Below are positions 1 through 8,257 of a DNA stretch of 64,000 nt, one piece after another. Source of the DNA: Mycobacterium scrofulaceum. GTDB taxonomy: Bacteria > Actinomycetota > Actinomycetes > Mycobacteriales > Mycobacteriaceae. How positions within the stretch are numbered: position 1 is the first letter of the stretch; every line of letters begins with the position of its first letter. Made by a program: the position numbers and the translations under genes. The notes beneath the pieces were generated by a model. It saw only the letters and a program-made list of their open reading frames with translations. It ran no database searches and was not told where the DNA came from. Location: NCBI RefSeq assembly GCF_002086735.1, contig NZ_MVIJ01000023.1, positions 1-64,000 on the forward strand, in the 5' to 3' direction.

Positions 1-426
1 GGGCTGGGCGGCGGGCTCGGCGACGGTGGCGGTGGGGGTCTGCTCGGGTTGGCCGGCCGGATCGTCGACGCGGTCGGCGCGCTGATCGGCTCGGCGGGTG
101 ACGGCCTGGGGGACAGCGAGCCCTTCGACCGCGGGGACGGCTTCGACGGGGAGCCTTTCGAGGACGACGACACCGACGAACAGACCCCGGAGACGCACAC
201 CGAACACGCCGGAGATGTCAAGGAGGTCGAAGACACCGGAGAGGCTGAGCCCGACGCCGCCGCCGAACCGGTCGGCGCGCCGCCAGCGCCGGATGCGCCG
301 CCAGCGCCGGATGCGGCGCCGGCACCGGATGCGGCGCCGGCGGCGGGCGGTCCCGCGCTGCCGGCGACCGAGGGGAAGACGCCCTGCGAGATCGCCGCGG
401 ACCAGCTGCCGCAGGCGGGGCAGTGA
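1..426 (+). CDS. Ala/Pro-rich acidic protein, 3' end only (Rv3439c-like)
   Basis: The frame is open from the first base of the window, so the start lies upstream and only the last 141 residues are seen. The fragment begins with a Gly/Leu-rich hydrophobic stretch, continues with a very acidic segment (Asp/Glu/Thr, about residues 30-80), then a proline-alanine repeat near the C-terminus, and ends in a short tail with one Cys. No catalytic domain is visible. Position two genes before glmS and the composition match the Ala/Pro-rich protein that I recall as Rv3439c in M. tuberculosis. The composition suggests a disordered, perhaps envelope-associated protein; the function is unknown. Confidence 0.7.
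   Translation, partial: GLGGGLGDGGGGGLLGLAGRIVDAVGALIGSAGDGLGDSEPFDRGDGFDGEPFEDDDTDEQTPETHTEHAGDVKEVEDTGEAEPDAAAEPVGAPPAPDAPPAPDAAPAPDAAPAAGGPALPATEGKTPCEIAADQLPQAGQ
280..351 (+). repeat. 18-bp in-frame tandem repeat (Pro-Ala-Pro-Asp units)
   Basis: Three tandem 18-bp units (280-297, 298-315, 316-333) and a degenerate fourth encode PPAPDA, PPAPDA, APAPDA and APAAGG. The period is a multiple of three, so gain or loss of units would keep the frame. It makes the disordered tail of the Ala/Pro-rich protein. Confidence 0.8.
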
Positions 427-431
427 CGACC

Positions 432-1487
432 TCAGGCCGGGCGCAGCGCCAGCACTTCTTCGACGAAGCGGACGGATTCGGCGCGGTCGGCAGCCAGCGG
501 GCTCAGCAGCATCGTCGTCACCCCGGCTTCGGCGAAGGCCGCGAGGCGTTCGGCGACGTAACCCCGCGGACCGACCAGCGACATGCCGCGCACCAGCTCG
601 TCGGGCACCGCGTCGATGGCCTCGCGCTTGCGGCCCGACAGGTACAGCTCCTGGATGCGGTCGGCGACCTCGCCGAACCCGTAGCGGGTGGCCAGGGCGT
701 GGTAGAAGTTGCGGCCTTTAGCGCCCATTCCGCCGAGGTAGAGGCCGAGCTGCGGCTTGACCCAGGCCAGCCTCGCGTCGACGTCGACGTCGACGTCGTC
801 GCCGATGGCCACCGACGCGTGCACCATCACGTCCAGCGGCCCCAGGGCGGGATCCCGCTTGGCGGTCCCGGCCGCCAGCGCGTCGCCCCACACCGAGGCG
901 GCCTGGTCCGGGAGGAAGAAGACGGGCTGCCAACCCTCGGCAATCTCGGCGGTCAGCTCGACGTTCTGGGGGCCGAGCGCGGCGATGGTGATCGGAATGC
1001 GTTCGCGCACAGGATGATTGATGAGGTGCAACGCTTTGCCGAGGCCGGTGCCGCGGCCGGGCGGCAGCGGGATCTGATAGTGCTTGCCGTTGTGCTGCAG
1101 CCGCTCGCGGCGCCACACCTTGCGGCAGATCTCCACGATCTCGCGGGTACGGCCCAGCGGCGCGTCGAACTCCACGCCGTGGAAGCCCTCGATCACCTGG
1201 GGCCCGGAGGTGCCGATTCCCAGCCGGAACCGCCCGTCGGACACGAAGTCCAGCCCCGCGGCCGTCATCGCCAGCAGCGAGGGCGTGCGGACGTAGATGG
1301 GGAACACCCCCGAGGCCAACTCGACCGTGGTGGTCTTGGCGGCCAGGTAACCGAGCTGGCTCACGGCATCGAAGGCGTACGCCTCGGCCACCACCGCGAT
1401 GTCGATGCCGGCCTTCTCGAGCTCCACGACGCGGTCCACGGCCTGGTGAAAGCCGCCCGAATAGTCCAGGGCGATCCCGATGCGCAT
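432..1487 (-). CDS. LLM-class F420-dependent oxidoreductase
   Basis: A 351-residue luciferase-like monooxygenase-fold protein of the coenzyme F420-dependent class. The N-terminus MRIGIALDYSGGF and the segments RLGIGTSGPQVIEG and ITIAALGPQNVELTAE are typical of this TIM-barrel family, in which F420 binds at the C-terminal face of the barrel. The start at 1487 was chosen because family members begin at MRIGI; a longer frame to 1550 adds 21 unsupported residues. A short Asp-Val repeat (about 778-800) sits in the middle. It converges on the Ala/Pro-rich gene with only 5 bases between stops. The substrate cannot be predicted. It is cytosolic and probably acts alone. Confidence 0.85.
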   Translation of the reverse strand: MRIGIALDYSGGFHQAVDRVVELEKAGIDIAVVAEAYAFDAVSQLGYLAAKTTTVELASGVFPIYVRTPSLLAMTAAGLDFVSDGRFRLGIGTSGPQVIEGFHGVEFDAPLGRTREIVEICRKVWRRERLQHNGKHYQIPLPPGRGTGLGKALHLINHPVRERIPITIAALGPQNVELTAEIAEGWQPVFFLPDQAASVWGDALAAGTAKRDPALGPLDVMVHASVAIGDDVDVDVDARLAWVKPQLGLYLGGMGAKGRNFYHALATRYGFGEVADRIQELYLSGRKREAIDAVPDELVRGMSLVGPRGYVAERLAAFAEAGVTTMLLSPLAADRAESVRFVEEVLALRPA

Positions 1488-1575
1488 CAACGACAGATAC
1501 CACGACCGCCCTGCGCGAGGCGGGGCGCGGCAGTCCCAGCCCGCCGACACGCCCGTCCGGTGCTCCGCTGCCGCG

Positions 1576-2415
1576 TCACTTCAACAGCGCGACGATCTTC
1601 TCCTCCAGGGCGACGGGCGGCGCCTCGGGATCCACCGGGTCCGTCTTGGGCAGATGGACGTCGGGATCGGCGAAGTCGCGGTAGGTCTTGTCGCCGCCCA
1701 GCGTGTGGAGCAGGTAACCCGTGACCAGCGCGCGTACGGTTCGCTGCGTGCGCCGGTGCGGGCCGGCCAGGCCGAACGCCTTCGTCAGCCGCCGGCCCTC
1801 GACCAGCCCGCCGGGCCGGGCCTTGCTGACGATGCGCAGCGTGGCCGCGTCCCAGGCGCGCGACAGCGACAGCGCGTTCGAGGTCAGCGACTGGGCATCG
1901 CCGGGCGCGGTCAAGATCAGCCCCGGCAGCGTCAGGGCCGTCGCCGGGGCCTCGGCCGGAGGGCTGGTGACCGCGGGAAACAGCGCCGCCGCCGCGGCCA
2001 GCTTGTTCGGCATGCCGGCCGCGGCGAAGACGGCGGCCGAGCCGCCGAAGCCGTGCCCCACCACGCCCAGCTTGGCGGGGTGCACGCTGATCTTGCCCGG
2101 TCCCAGCCGCACCCCCGACACGATGTCCAGCGCGGTGCCGAGGTCGAAGGCGAAGTTCAGCACCGAAGGGGCCAGGCCCCGCTCGGTGTCGGGGGCGCCG
2201 GCCACGATGCCCCACGACGCCAGGTGCTTGAGCAGGCCCCCGTAGCGGGCGGCGCCGGCGAGCCAGTCGTGGCCGAACGCCACCCCGGGCAGATTCAGCC
2301 CCGCCTCCGGCGTGTACACCACCCCCGGCAGCCCGGCAAAAGCCAGGTCACCACGCAAAACCCGGTGCGGACCACGGCGGCTGAGGGCTGCGAAAAGCTT
2401 GCGGGTGCGGGCCAC
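1576..2415 (-). CDS. alpha/beta-hydrolase-fold protein (Rv3438-like)
   Basis: A 279-residue protein from a GTG start. It has the layout of chlorophyllase or dienelactone-hydrolase-like proteins: an N-terminal beta region, then VVGHGFGGSA where the nucleophile elbow is expected, then GLILTAPGDA before the acid loop. The elbow reads G-H-G-F-G, with glycine in place of the usual Ser or Cys (GxSxG), so classical hydrolase activity is doubtful. The region containing VHPAKLGVVGHGFGG agrees with a cytosolic, non-secreted protein. It lies between the F420 enzyme and a small ORF, all on the minus strand, and corresponds by position to Rv3438, the neighbour of glmS in M. tuberculosis. Confidence 0.75.
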   Translation of the reverse strand: MARTRKLFAALSRRGPHRVLRGDLAFAGLPGVVYTPEAGLNLPGVAFGHDWLAGAARYGGLLKHLASWGIVAGAPDTERGLAPSVLNFAFDLGTALDIVSGVRLGPGKISVHPAKLGVVGHGFGGSAAVFAAAGMPNKLAAAAALFPAVTSPPAEAPATALTLPGLILTAPGDAQSLTSNALSLSRAWDAATLRIVSKARPGGLVEGRRLTKAFGLAGPHRRTQRTVRALVTGYLLHTLGGDKTYRDFADPDVHLPKTDPVDPEAPPVALEEKIVALLK

Positions 2416-2438
2416 GCGTCGACGTTAGCGCATCCGCG

Positions 2439-2675
2439 TCAGGCCACGACCTCGATCACGCCCACCCGCCACAGCGCCGCGTACACGTGGCGCAGCGGGA
2501 TGCTCAGCAACCGGGCGGCCGTGTCCACCATCGGGTCGCCGCTGGCGATCGGCTCGCGCCGCCGCTTGGGTGCCGGCCTGGGTGCCGGCTGGGGTGCCGG
2601 CGCAGGCGCCGCCGCCAGCGTCAGGCTGGGCGCGGGCGCCACGGTCATCACGTCGTCGAACAGAACAGCGGTCAT
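2439..2675 (-). CDS. small Ala/Pro-rich hypothetical protein
   Basis: A 78-residue ORF from an ATG preceded by AAGGGG at good spacing. The first half is Ala/Pro-rich with a basic KRRRE patch. The C-terminal third (DTAARLLSIPLRHVYAALWR) is predicted to be an amphipathic helix. It is 23 bases upstream of the Rv3438-like gene on the same strand and could be co-transcribed. It has no recognisable family. GC-rich codon use like its neighbours supports a real gene. The function is unknown. Confidence 0.5.
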   Translation of the reverse strand: MTAVLFDDVMTVAPAPSLTLAAAPAPAPQPAPRPAPKRRREPIASGDPMVDTAARLLSIPLRHVYAALWRVGVIEVVA

Positions 2676-3096
2676 GATTATCCCCTTGCAGAAGTATGTA
2701 AAAATTTTTGATTAACGTTTATTAACGATTAGCTATCCGGAGGTTTACGCGTTGCATGGATTTTCGATCCAAACCGAATTAGCGACAACAAGCAAAACGC
2801 GATTATCGGGTAGCTGGACGATCGACATTGATGTCTGCGAGAAACAGTTAATACTGAAAAGATATGGTTGCGCAGCGCGCATCTGCACCGGCGAATCCGA
2901 CGATTCCGCAGGTGGAACTGATCAAGCGGGCGTCAACGAGCTGTCCTTTCTGCCGGCTTCGGCGGTCGCCGGTCTTAGCCGATATGCAGAATTCTAGGTA
3001 GCTGGATTGCTAGAGCGATGACACAAACGAAAACGTCAGAAATACATCAAGTGAAAAACGTTTCTGCCGTTTATGAAGACGGTATGAAGGTGACGG
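2676..3096. other. low-GC intergenic stretch
   Basis: About 420 bases that are visibly AT-richer than the surroundings, with runs such as AAAATTTTTG and two copies of ATTAACG (about 2709-2728). It separates the small minus-strand ORF from the DUF2510 gene. It may hold the promoter of the small gene and a binding region for a nucleoid protein such as Lsr2. The only gene candidate is the weak plus-strand ORF listed next. Confidence 0.5.
2752..2997 (+). CDS. possible small ORF in low-GC patch
   Basis: An 81-residue frame from a TTG codon with a good Shine-Dalgarno GGAGG 8 bases upstream. It has no recognisable motif, one weakly hydrophobic segment and a codon use that lacks the strong GC3 bias of real genes around it. 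Either a foreign small gene or a chance frame in an AT-rich spacer. The SD and TTG pairing is the only positive evidence. Confidence 0.2.
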   Translation: MHGFSIQTELATTSKTRLSGSWTIDIDVCEKQLILKRYGCAARICTGESDDSAGGTDQAGVNELSFLPASAVAGLSRYAEF

Positions 3097-3543
3097 TCAG
3101 CGTCCTTGCGGCGGAAAACCGGGTGGATTGGTCCACGGCGTCCACCTGACCCCGTCCCAGTAGCGGTGCCCCGGACCCGACGGGTCGCCGTACCACCCGG
3201 GCGGCGGGGTGGGCGCGGCCGGCGGGGCGGGGACATAGCCGGTCCCCGGGGCGGCGGCATGGCCGGCCGGCGGAGCGGGGATTTGACCGCCCGGCGGCTG
3301 CTCGGCCAGCTTGCGCACGCCCCGGATCGCGCCCCAATTGGAGATCAGCGCCACCCAGTTCATCACCAACAGCGACACCACGCTCCACCACCCGGCCCCC
3401 AGGTTGTGCGCCTGCGCGGTGCGATACGCCCTCTCGCACTGCTCGAGCGTCCCGGTGAAGGTGTAGCTGCGCTGCTGCCAGAAGATGACGGCTCCGGTGT
3501 GCTCGGTGAGGCTGAGCTGAAAACGACGGTAGGGGTCGGTCAA
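3097..3543 (-). CDS. DUF2510 membrane protein (Rv3437-like)
   Basis: A 148-residue protein from a TTG start (MTDPYRRF). Residues about 48-65 (GWWSVVSLLVMNWVALISNW) form one membrane segment, followed by a Pro/Ala-rich linker. The C-terminus, GWYGDPSGPGHRYWDGVRW, is a DUF2510 domain, a short Trp-rich actinobacterial module at the end of membrane proteins. It diverges from glmS, with 83 bases between the starts that must hold both promoters. By position it is the equivalent of Rv3437. The function is unknown; DUF2510 is usually cytoplasmic-facing and may bind a partner. Confidence 0.75.
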   Translation of the reverse strand: MTDPYRRFQLSLTEHTGAVIFWQQRSYTFTGTLEQCERAYRTAQAHNLGAGWWSVVSLLVMNWVALISNWGAIRGVRKLAEQPPGGQIPAPPAGHAAAPGTGYVPAPPAAPTPPPGWYGDPSGPGHRYWDGVRWTPWTNPPGFPPQGR

Positions 3544-3626
3544 CGTGGGCCTTTCGCGCAGGTGGGCGCCCTAACGTTAGCGTCGGCGTGCCGTGGCGGG
3601 CGGCAGGCTGCACTACCCTGGTTCAG

Positions 3627-5492
3627 ATGTGCGGAATCGTCGGCTACGTCGGGCAGCAGCCTGCCTGCAAGGTCGTCATGGATGCGCTGCGCCGGATGGA
3701 GTACCGCGGCTACGACTCGTCGGGGATCGCGCTGGTCAACGGCGCCGGGACGCTCACGGTGTGCCGTCGCGCCGGCCGGCTGGCCAATCTGGAGGAGGCC
3801 GTCGCGCAGATGCCGCCGGATTCGCTGGGCGGCACCACCGGCCTGGGCCACACCCGCTGGGCCACCCACGGGCGGCCGACCGACCGCAACGCGCACCCGC
3901 ACCGCGACGCCGCCGGCAAGATCGCCGTCGTCCACAACGGCATCATCGAGAACTACCCGAGCCTGCGCCACGAGCTGGAGGCCCAGGGCGTCGAATTCGC
4001 CAGCGACACCGACACCGAGGTCGCGGTGCACCTGGTGGCGCAGGCCTACCGGCAGGGAGCGACCGCGGGGGACTTCGCCGCCTCGGTGCTGGCGGTGCTG
4101 CGCCGGCTGGAAGGCCACTTCACACTGGTGTTCACCAACGCCGACGAGCCCGGCACCATCGTGGCCGCGCGCCGCTCGACGCCGCTGGTGCTCGGGATCG
4201 GCGACGGGGAGATGTTCGTGGGCTCCGACGTCGCCGCGTTCATCCCGCACACCCGCCACGCCGTCGAACTCGGGCAGGACCAGGCCGTGGTGCTCACCGC
4301 GGACGGCTACCGGATCACCGACTTCCGGGGCAACCCCGACGTCGAGTACCGCGAGTTCCACATCGACTGGGACCTGGCCGCCGCCGAAAAGGGCGGCTAC
4401 GAGTACTTCATGCTCAAGGAGATCGCCGAGCAGCCCACCGCGGTGGCCGACACATTGCTCGGGCACTTCGTCGACGGCCGGATCACCCTCGACGAGCAGC
4501 GCCTCTCCGACCAGGAGCTGCGCGAGATCGACAAGGTGTTCGTGGTGGCCTGCGGCACCGCCTACCACTCCGGCCTGCTCGCAAAGTACGCGATCGAGCA
4601 CTGGACCCGGCTGCCGGTGGAAGTCGAGCTGGCCAGCGAGTTCCGCTACCGCGACCCGGTGCTGGACCGCAGCACCCTGGTGGTCGCGATCTCGCAGTCC
4701 GGGGAAACCGCGGACACGCTCGAAGCCGTCCGCCACGCCAAGGAGCAGAAGGCCAAGGTGCTGGCCATCTGCAACACCAACGGCTCACAGATCCCGCGCG
4801 AATGCGACGCCGTGCTCTACACCCGCGCCGGCCCCGAGATCGGCGTCGCCTCGACCAAGACGTTCCTGGCGCAGATCACCGCCAACTACCTGGTGGGCCT
4901 GGCGCTGGCGCAGGCCCGCGGCACCAAGTACCCCGACGAGGTCGAGCGGGAGTACCGGGAGCTGGAAGCCATGCCGGACCTGGTCGCGCGGGTGCTCGCG
5001 ATGATCGAGCCGGTGGCCGCCCTGGCCTACCGGTTCGCGCAGTCGGAGACCGTGCTCTTCCTCGGGCGCCACGTCGGCTACCCGGTGGCGCTCGAAGGCG
5101 CGCTGAAACTCAAAGAGCTGGCCTACATGCACGCCGAGGGATTCGCCGCCGGCGAACTCAAGCACGGCCCCATCGCGCTGATCGAAGACGACCTGCCGGT
5201 CATCGTCGTCATGCCCTCGCCCAAGGGGCAGGCCACGCTGCACTCCAAGCTGTTGTCCAACATTCGCGAAATCCAGGCCCGCGGCGCGATCACCATCGTG
5301 ATCGCCGAGGAGGGCGACGACACGGTGCGGCCCTACGCCGACCACCTCATCGAAATCCCCTCGGTGTCAACGCTTCTGCAACCGCTGCTGTCGACCATCC
5401 CGCTGCAGGTGTTCGCCGCGTCGGTGGCGCAGGCGCGCGGATACGACGTCGACAAGCCGCGCAACCTCGCCAAGTCCGTCACCGTCGAATAG
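3627..5492 (+). CDS. glmS: glutamine--fructose-6-phosphate aminotransferase
   Basis: GlmS makes glucosamine-6-phosphate from fructose-6-phosphate and glutamine, the entry to UDP-GlcNAc for peptidoglycan and arabinogalactan linkage. The start at 3627 (MCGIVGYVG) puts Cys2, the glutaminase nucleophile, directly after the initiator Met; a frame 13 codons longer would bury it. The N-terminal class II amidotransferase domain (to about 230) contains GLGHTRWATHG. Two SIS isomerase domains follow, with AISQSGETADT in the first, and the C-terminus DKPRNLAKSVTVE is diagnostic. At 621 residues the length is normal. A glmS ribozyme is neither seen nor expected in this phylum. Confidence 0.97.
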   Translation: MCGIVGYVGQQPACKVVMDALRRMEYRGYDSSGIALVNGAGTLTVCRRAGRLANLEEAVAQMPPDSLGGTTGLGHTRWATHGRPTDRNAHPHRDAAGKIAVVHNGIIENYPSLRHELEAQGVEFASDTDTEVAVHLVAQAYRQGATAGDFAASVLAVLRRLEGHFTLVFTNADEPGTIVAARRSTPLVLGIGDGEMFVGSDVAAFIPHTRHAVELGQDQAVVLTADGYRITDFRGNPDVEYREFHIDWDLAAAEKGGYEYFMLKEIAEQPTAVADTLLGHFVDGRITLDEQRLSDQELREIDKVFVVACGTAYHSGLLAKYAIEHWTRLPVEVELASEFRYRDPVLDRSTLVVAISQSGETADTLEAVRHAKEQKAKVLAICNTNGSQIPRECDAVLYTRAGPEIGVASTKTFLAQITANYLVGLALAQARGTKYPDEVEREYRELEAMPDLVARVLAMIEPVAALAYRFAQSETVLFLGRHVGYPVALEGALKLKELAYMHAEGFAAGELKHGPIALIEDDLPVIVVMPSPKGQATLHSKLLSNIREIQARGAITIVIAEEGDDTVRPYADHLIEIPSVSTLLQPLLSTIPLQVFAASVAQARGYDVDKPRNLAKSVTVE

Positions 5493-5583
5493 TCAGTGCC
5501 GCTTCGGCCGTATCGCCGCGAGATCCGCAGCCGTTCCGTTAGATTCGCCTGGGACACGTCAACTCCCCACGGGTAGGAGCAGC

Positions 5584-6474
5584 ATGCGTTCGGCGGCCAG
5601 AAGACTCGCCGCGGTGGGTTTCGTCCTGCTCATCGTCGGGACCTACGTCGCGTTGGTCGAGCTCTACCACAACACGGTCGAGACGACGTCAGCCGGCACC
5701 CTCAGCGACAACGCGGAGACCGCCGCCCAGAGCATGGCGACGCTGACCGTGGAGGAGATGCAGTCGAACTACAGCGCGGTGGTGGCCACCGTGGCCGTCG
5801 CGCCCGGACCCGAGCTGCTGGACCCGGTCACCCACCGGCTCAAGGAAGACCTCATGCTGCGCGTCAGGTCGGCCGCCCAGCCCAGTCGGCGCGACTACAC
5901 CAGAGGCATGCTCCCCGGCGTCTTTCCGCTCCCGCTGACCATCGCCGGTCACATCGAACGGTGGCCGTTCGACAACTACACCTCGGGACCGATCGAGGTG
6001 CAGCTGTTTCATGGTGGCGACACGACCAAACCGCCCGAACTCATCCCGGTGCGACTCATCGACCACCTCCCCGGATTCAAGGTCTCCGCCACCAAGAGCG
6101 CCGGCCACGAGGGTTACCGGATGAGCGTGCGCCGCGCGCCGAGCACCGCCGTGTTCGGCATCGTCATCTGCGGCGTGCTGATCGCCATCGCCGTGCTCGG
6201 GCTGGTCGTGGCGATTCAGACGATGCGTGACCGGCGAAAGTTCCAGCCCCCGATGACGACGTGGTACGCGGCGATGCTCTTCGCGGTGGTGCCGCTGCGC
6301 AACGCGCTTCCGGGCTCGCCCCCGGTGGGGGCGTGGATCGACGTGACCGTCGTGCTCTGGGTGATCGTCGCGTTGGTGGTGGCGATGCTGCTCTACATCG
6401 TCTGCTGGTGGCGCCACCTGCGGCCCGAGGCCGTCGCACCGCCGTCGGAGCCGGTCGCCGCGGCGTCGGGCTGA
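5584..6474 (+). CDS. DUF4436 membrane protein, copy 1 (Rv3435c-like)
   Basis: A 296-residue integral membrane protein with SD GGAGC before the ATG. One N-terminal membrane segment (about 9-27) is followed by a roughly 150-residue extracytoplasmic domain containing MLPGVFPLPLTIAGHIERWP, and three C-terminal membrane segments follow, ending in CWWRHLRPE. This layout is that of the mycobacterial DUF4436 family. A paralog follows directly with the same architecture. The role is unknown. The pair sits between glmS and a rhomboid-like membrane gene, suggesting a cell-envelope function; that is inference from context only. Confidence 0.85.
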   Translation: MRSAARRLAAVGFVLLIVGTYVALVELYHNTVETTSAGTLSDNAETAAQSMATLTVEEMQSNYSAVVATVAVAPGPELLDPVTHRLKEDLMLRVRSAAQPSRRDYTRGMLPGVFPLPLTIAGHIERWPFDNYTSGPIEVQLFHGGDTTKPPELIPVRLIDHLPGFKVSATKSAGHEGYRMSVRRAPSTAVFGIVICGVLIAIAVLGLVVAIQTMRDRRKFQPPMTTWYAAMLFAVVPLRNALPGSPPVGAWIDVTVVLWVIVALVVAMLLYIVCWWRHLRPEAVAPPSEPVAAASG

Positions 6475-6594
6475 CGTGGATCGAAATCCTTGCGGTTTCA
6501 AGGCGTTTCCGGCAGCCGGTCAACTACATTGCCCGTGGGCAATGATTTTTCTCGCGTTGGGTGGCCACGGGGCCAAGTCGGGCAGGGGGCAGTC

Positions 6595-7446
6595 GTGAGA
6601 TATGGGATCATCGCTCTGATCGTGGGCGTCGTCGCGGCGTACGTCGCCTCGGTCGCGATCTACGCCAGCGGCGGGGGGCGCCACCATCACCCGGAAACCC
6701 CGGCCGGGGGTGACCGGAGCACGGCGACGCTGGCCATCGAGGACATCCAGTCGAACTACAGCGTGCTGATGGGCAACCTGACCATCTCGCCGGGGTCGGC
6801 GCTGCTGGACCCCGAGACCCAGCACTTCAAGGAAGACGTCAGCCTCCGGGTGCGATCCGTGGCGACGCCGACCCGTCGCACGTGGACCAAAGGCATGCTG
6901 CCCGGCGTCTTTCCCGTCCCGCTGACCATCGCGGGGGACATCGAGAGCTGGCCATTCGACCACTACCGTTCGGGGCCGGTCGAGGTGGAGCTCATGCACG
7001 GCCCCGGGGAGGTGCCCGAGCGCGTACCGGTGACCTTCGTCAACCACCTCTCCGGCTGGCAGGTGTCCACCGACGGGTCCGGGCCCTACCGGGTGAGCGT
7101 GCACCGCTCGCTCAGCGCGGCCGCGTTCGGCATCGTCATCTTGTGCGTGCTGGTGGCCATCGCCGGCCTGGGTCTGTTCGTCGCCGTTCAGACCGTCCGC
7201 AACCGGCGCAAGTTCCAGCCCCCGATGACGACGTGGTACGCGGCGATGCTCTTCGCGGTGGTGCCCCTACGGAACGCGCTGCCGGGCTCGCCGCCCTTCG
7301 GGGGCTGGATCGACATCACGCTGGTGCTGTGGGTGCTGGTCCTCCTGGTGGTCTCGATGCTGCTCTACATCATGTGCTGGTGGCGGCATCTGCGGCCCGA
7401 GGTTCCCGTGCCGGCAGATCCCGCCCCGGCGCCGTCGAGCGCATGA
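6595..7446 (+). CDS. DUF4436 membrane protein, copy 2
   Basis: A 283-residue tandem paralog of the preceding gene, with an N-terminal membrane anchor, an external domain with the shared MLPGVFPVPLTIAGDIESWP segment, and three C-terminal membrane helices. The GTG at 6595 is preferred: it has a strong GGCAGGGGG Shine-Dalgarno and begins at the membrane anchor, whereas the ATG at 6490 would add 35 residues without family support. A 56-base block (7210-7265) is identical to 6238-6293 in copy 1, although flanking sequence has diverged. I recall only one such gene here in M. tuberculosis, so this may be a lineage-specific duplication. Confidence 0.85.
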   Translation: MRYGIIALIVGVVAAYVASVAIYASGGGRHHHPETPAGGDRSTATLAIEDIQSNYSVLMGNLTISPGSALLDPETQHFKEDVSLRVRSVATPTRRTWTKGMLPGVFPVPLTIAGDIESWPFDHYRSGPVEVELMHGPGEVPERVPVTFVNHLSGWQVSTDGSGPYRVSVHRSLSAAAFGIVILCVLVAIAGLGLFVAVQTVRNRRKFQPPMTTWYAAMLFAVVPLRNALPGSPPFGGWIDITLVLWVLVLLVVSMLLYIMCWWRHLRPEVPVPADPAPAPSSA

Positions 7447-7510
7447 GGCGCTCGCCCGGCGCCACCGCCTGAGTTGCGCTCCCCGACGACCGGCGTGCGA
7501 AGGTGATGAC

Positions 7511-8224
7511 GTGACGAATGCTCCGGTGCGATCCCGACTGCGCAGCATGGGACTCGCGGTCTGGCATTACGTCAGCAGCGCGCCGCTGACCTACGGCTGG
7601 CTGCTCGTCCTGCTGATCACGACGTTCATTCAGCACTGGCTTCCCCAGCGGCAACTGCACTCGATGCTGATGCACCATTCGACCAACATTCACGGGCTGG
7701 CGCGCGACCCGCTCGACGTGCTGTTCTCCAGCCTGTTGTGGATCGACGGGGACAACCTGACGCCGTACCTGATCCTGTTCAGCTTGTTCCTGGCGCCGGC
7801 CGAACACTGGCTTGGCCAATTACGTTGGCTCACAGTTGGATTGAGCGCCCACATCCTGTCCACCTACTTCAGCGAAGGCCTGCTGTATTTCGCGATCGAG
7901 GAACACGACGCGTCGGAACGGCTGGTGCACGCGCGCGACATCGGCGTGAGCTACTTTCTGGTCGGGGTGATGGGCGTGCTGGCCTATCACATCGCCCGGC
8001 CGTGGCGGTGGGGCTATCTGGGCGTGCTGTTCGTCATCTTCGGTTTCCCGTTGCTGGCAATGGATCGTATTGAGTTGAACTTCACCGCGATCGGGCACTT
8101 CACGTCGATCCTGATCGGGCTCTGCTTCTACCCGATGACACGGCACAAGGACCCCCGGCAGCTGAGCCCGGCGCGCCTGCGGGCCATGGCGCGACGGCAG
8201 CGATCGCGCGAGGCATCGGCCTGA
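7511..8224 (+). CDS. rhomboid-like membrane protein (Rv3434c-like)
   Basis: A 237-residue polytopic protein with about six hydrophobic segments. The first loop between TM1 and TM2 carries the family feature of a long external segment (HWLPQRQLHSMLMHHSTNIH). Where active rhomboids have GxSG, this protein reads DIGVSYF; a conserved His lies in the last helix (IGHFTSILIG). It may therefore be a rhomboid-like protein with a degenerate or absent protease site. It follows the DUF4436 pair with a 64-base gap and probably shares its transcript. By position it matches Rv3434c. Confidence 0.7.
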   Translation: MTNAPVRSRLRSMGLAVWHYVSSAPLTYGWLLVLLITTFIQHWLPQRQLHSMLMHHSTNIHGLARDPLDVLFSSLLWIDGDNLTPYLILFSLFLAPAEHWLGQLRWLTVGLSAHILSTYFSEGLLYFAIEEHDASERLVHARDIGVSYFLVGVMGVLAYHIARPWRWGYLGVLFVIFGFPLLAMDRIELNFTAIGHFTSILIGLCFYPMTRHKDPRQLSPARLRAMARRQRSREASA

Positions 8225-8257
8225 GCCGGCCGGCCGCCGACCCGTAATGTGGCTAAG

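Noticed and set aside
778..800. GACGTC triplet-like microrepeat
   Set aside because: It encodes Asp-Val repeats within the F420 enzyme; coding bias explains it.
8249..8257. GTG at 8249 as the nnr start
   Set aside because: The family begins at RHYYSV, and 473 residues from 8258 is the usual length.
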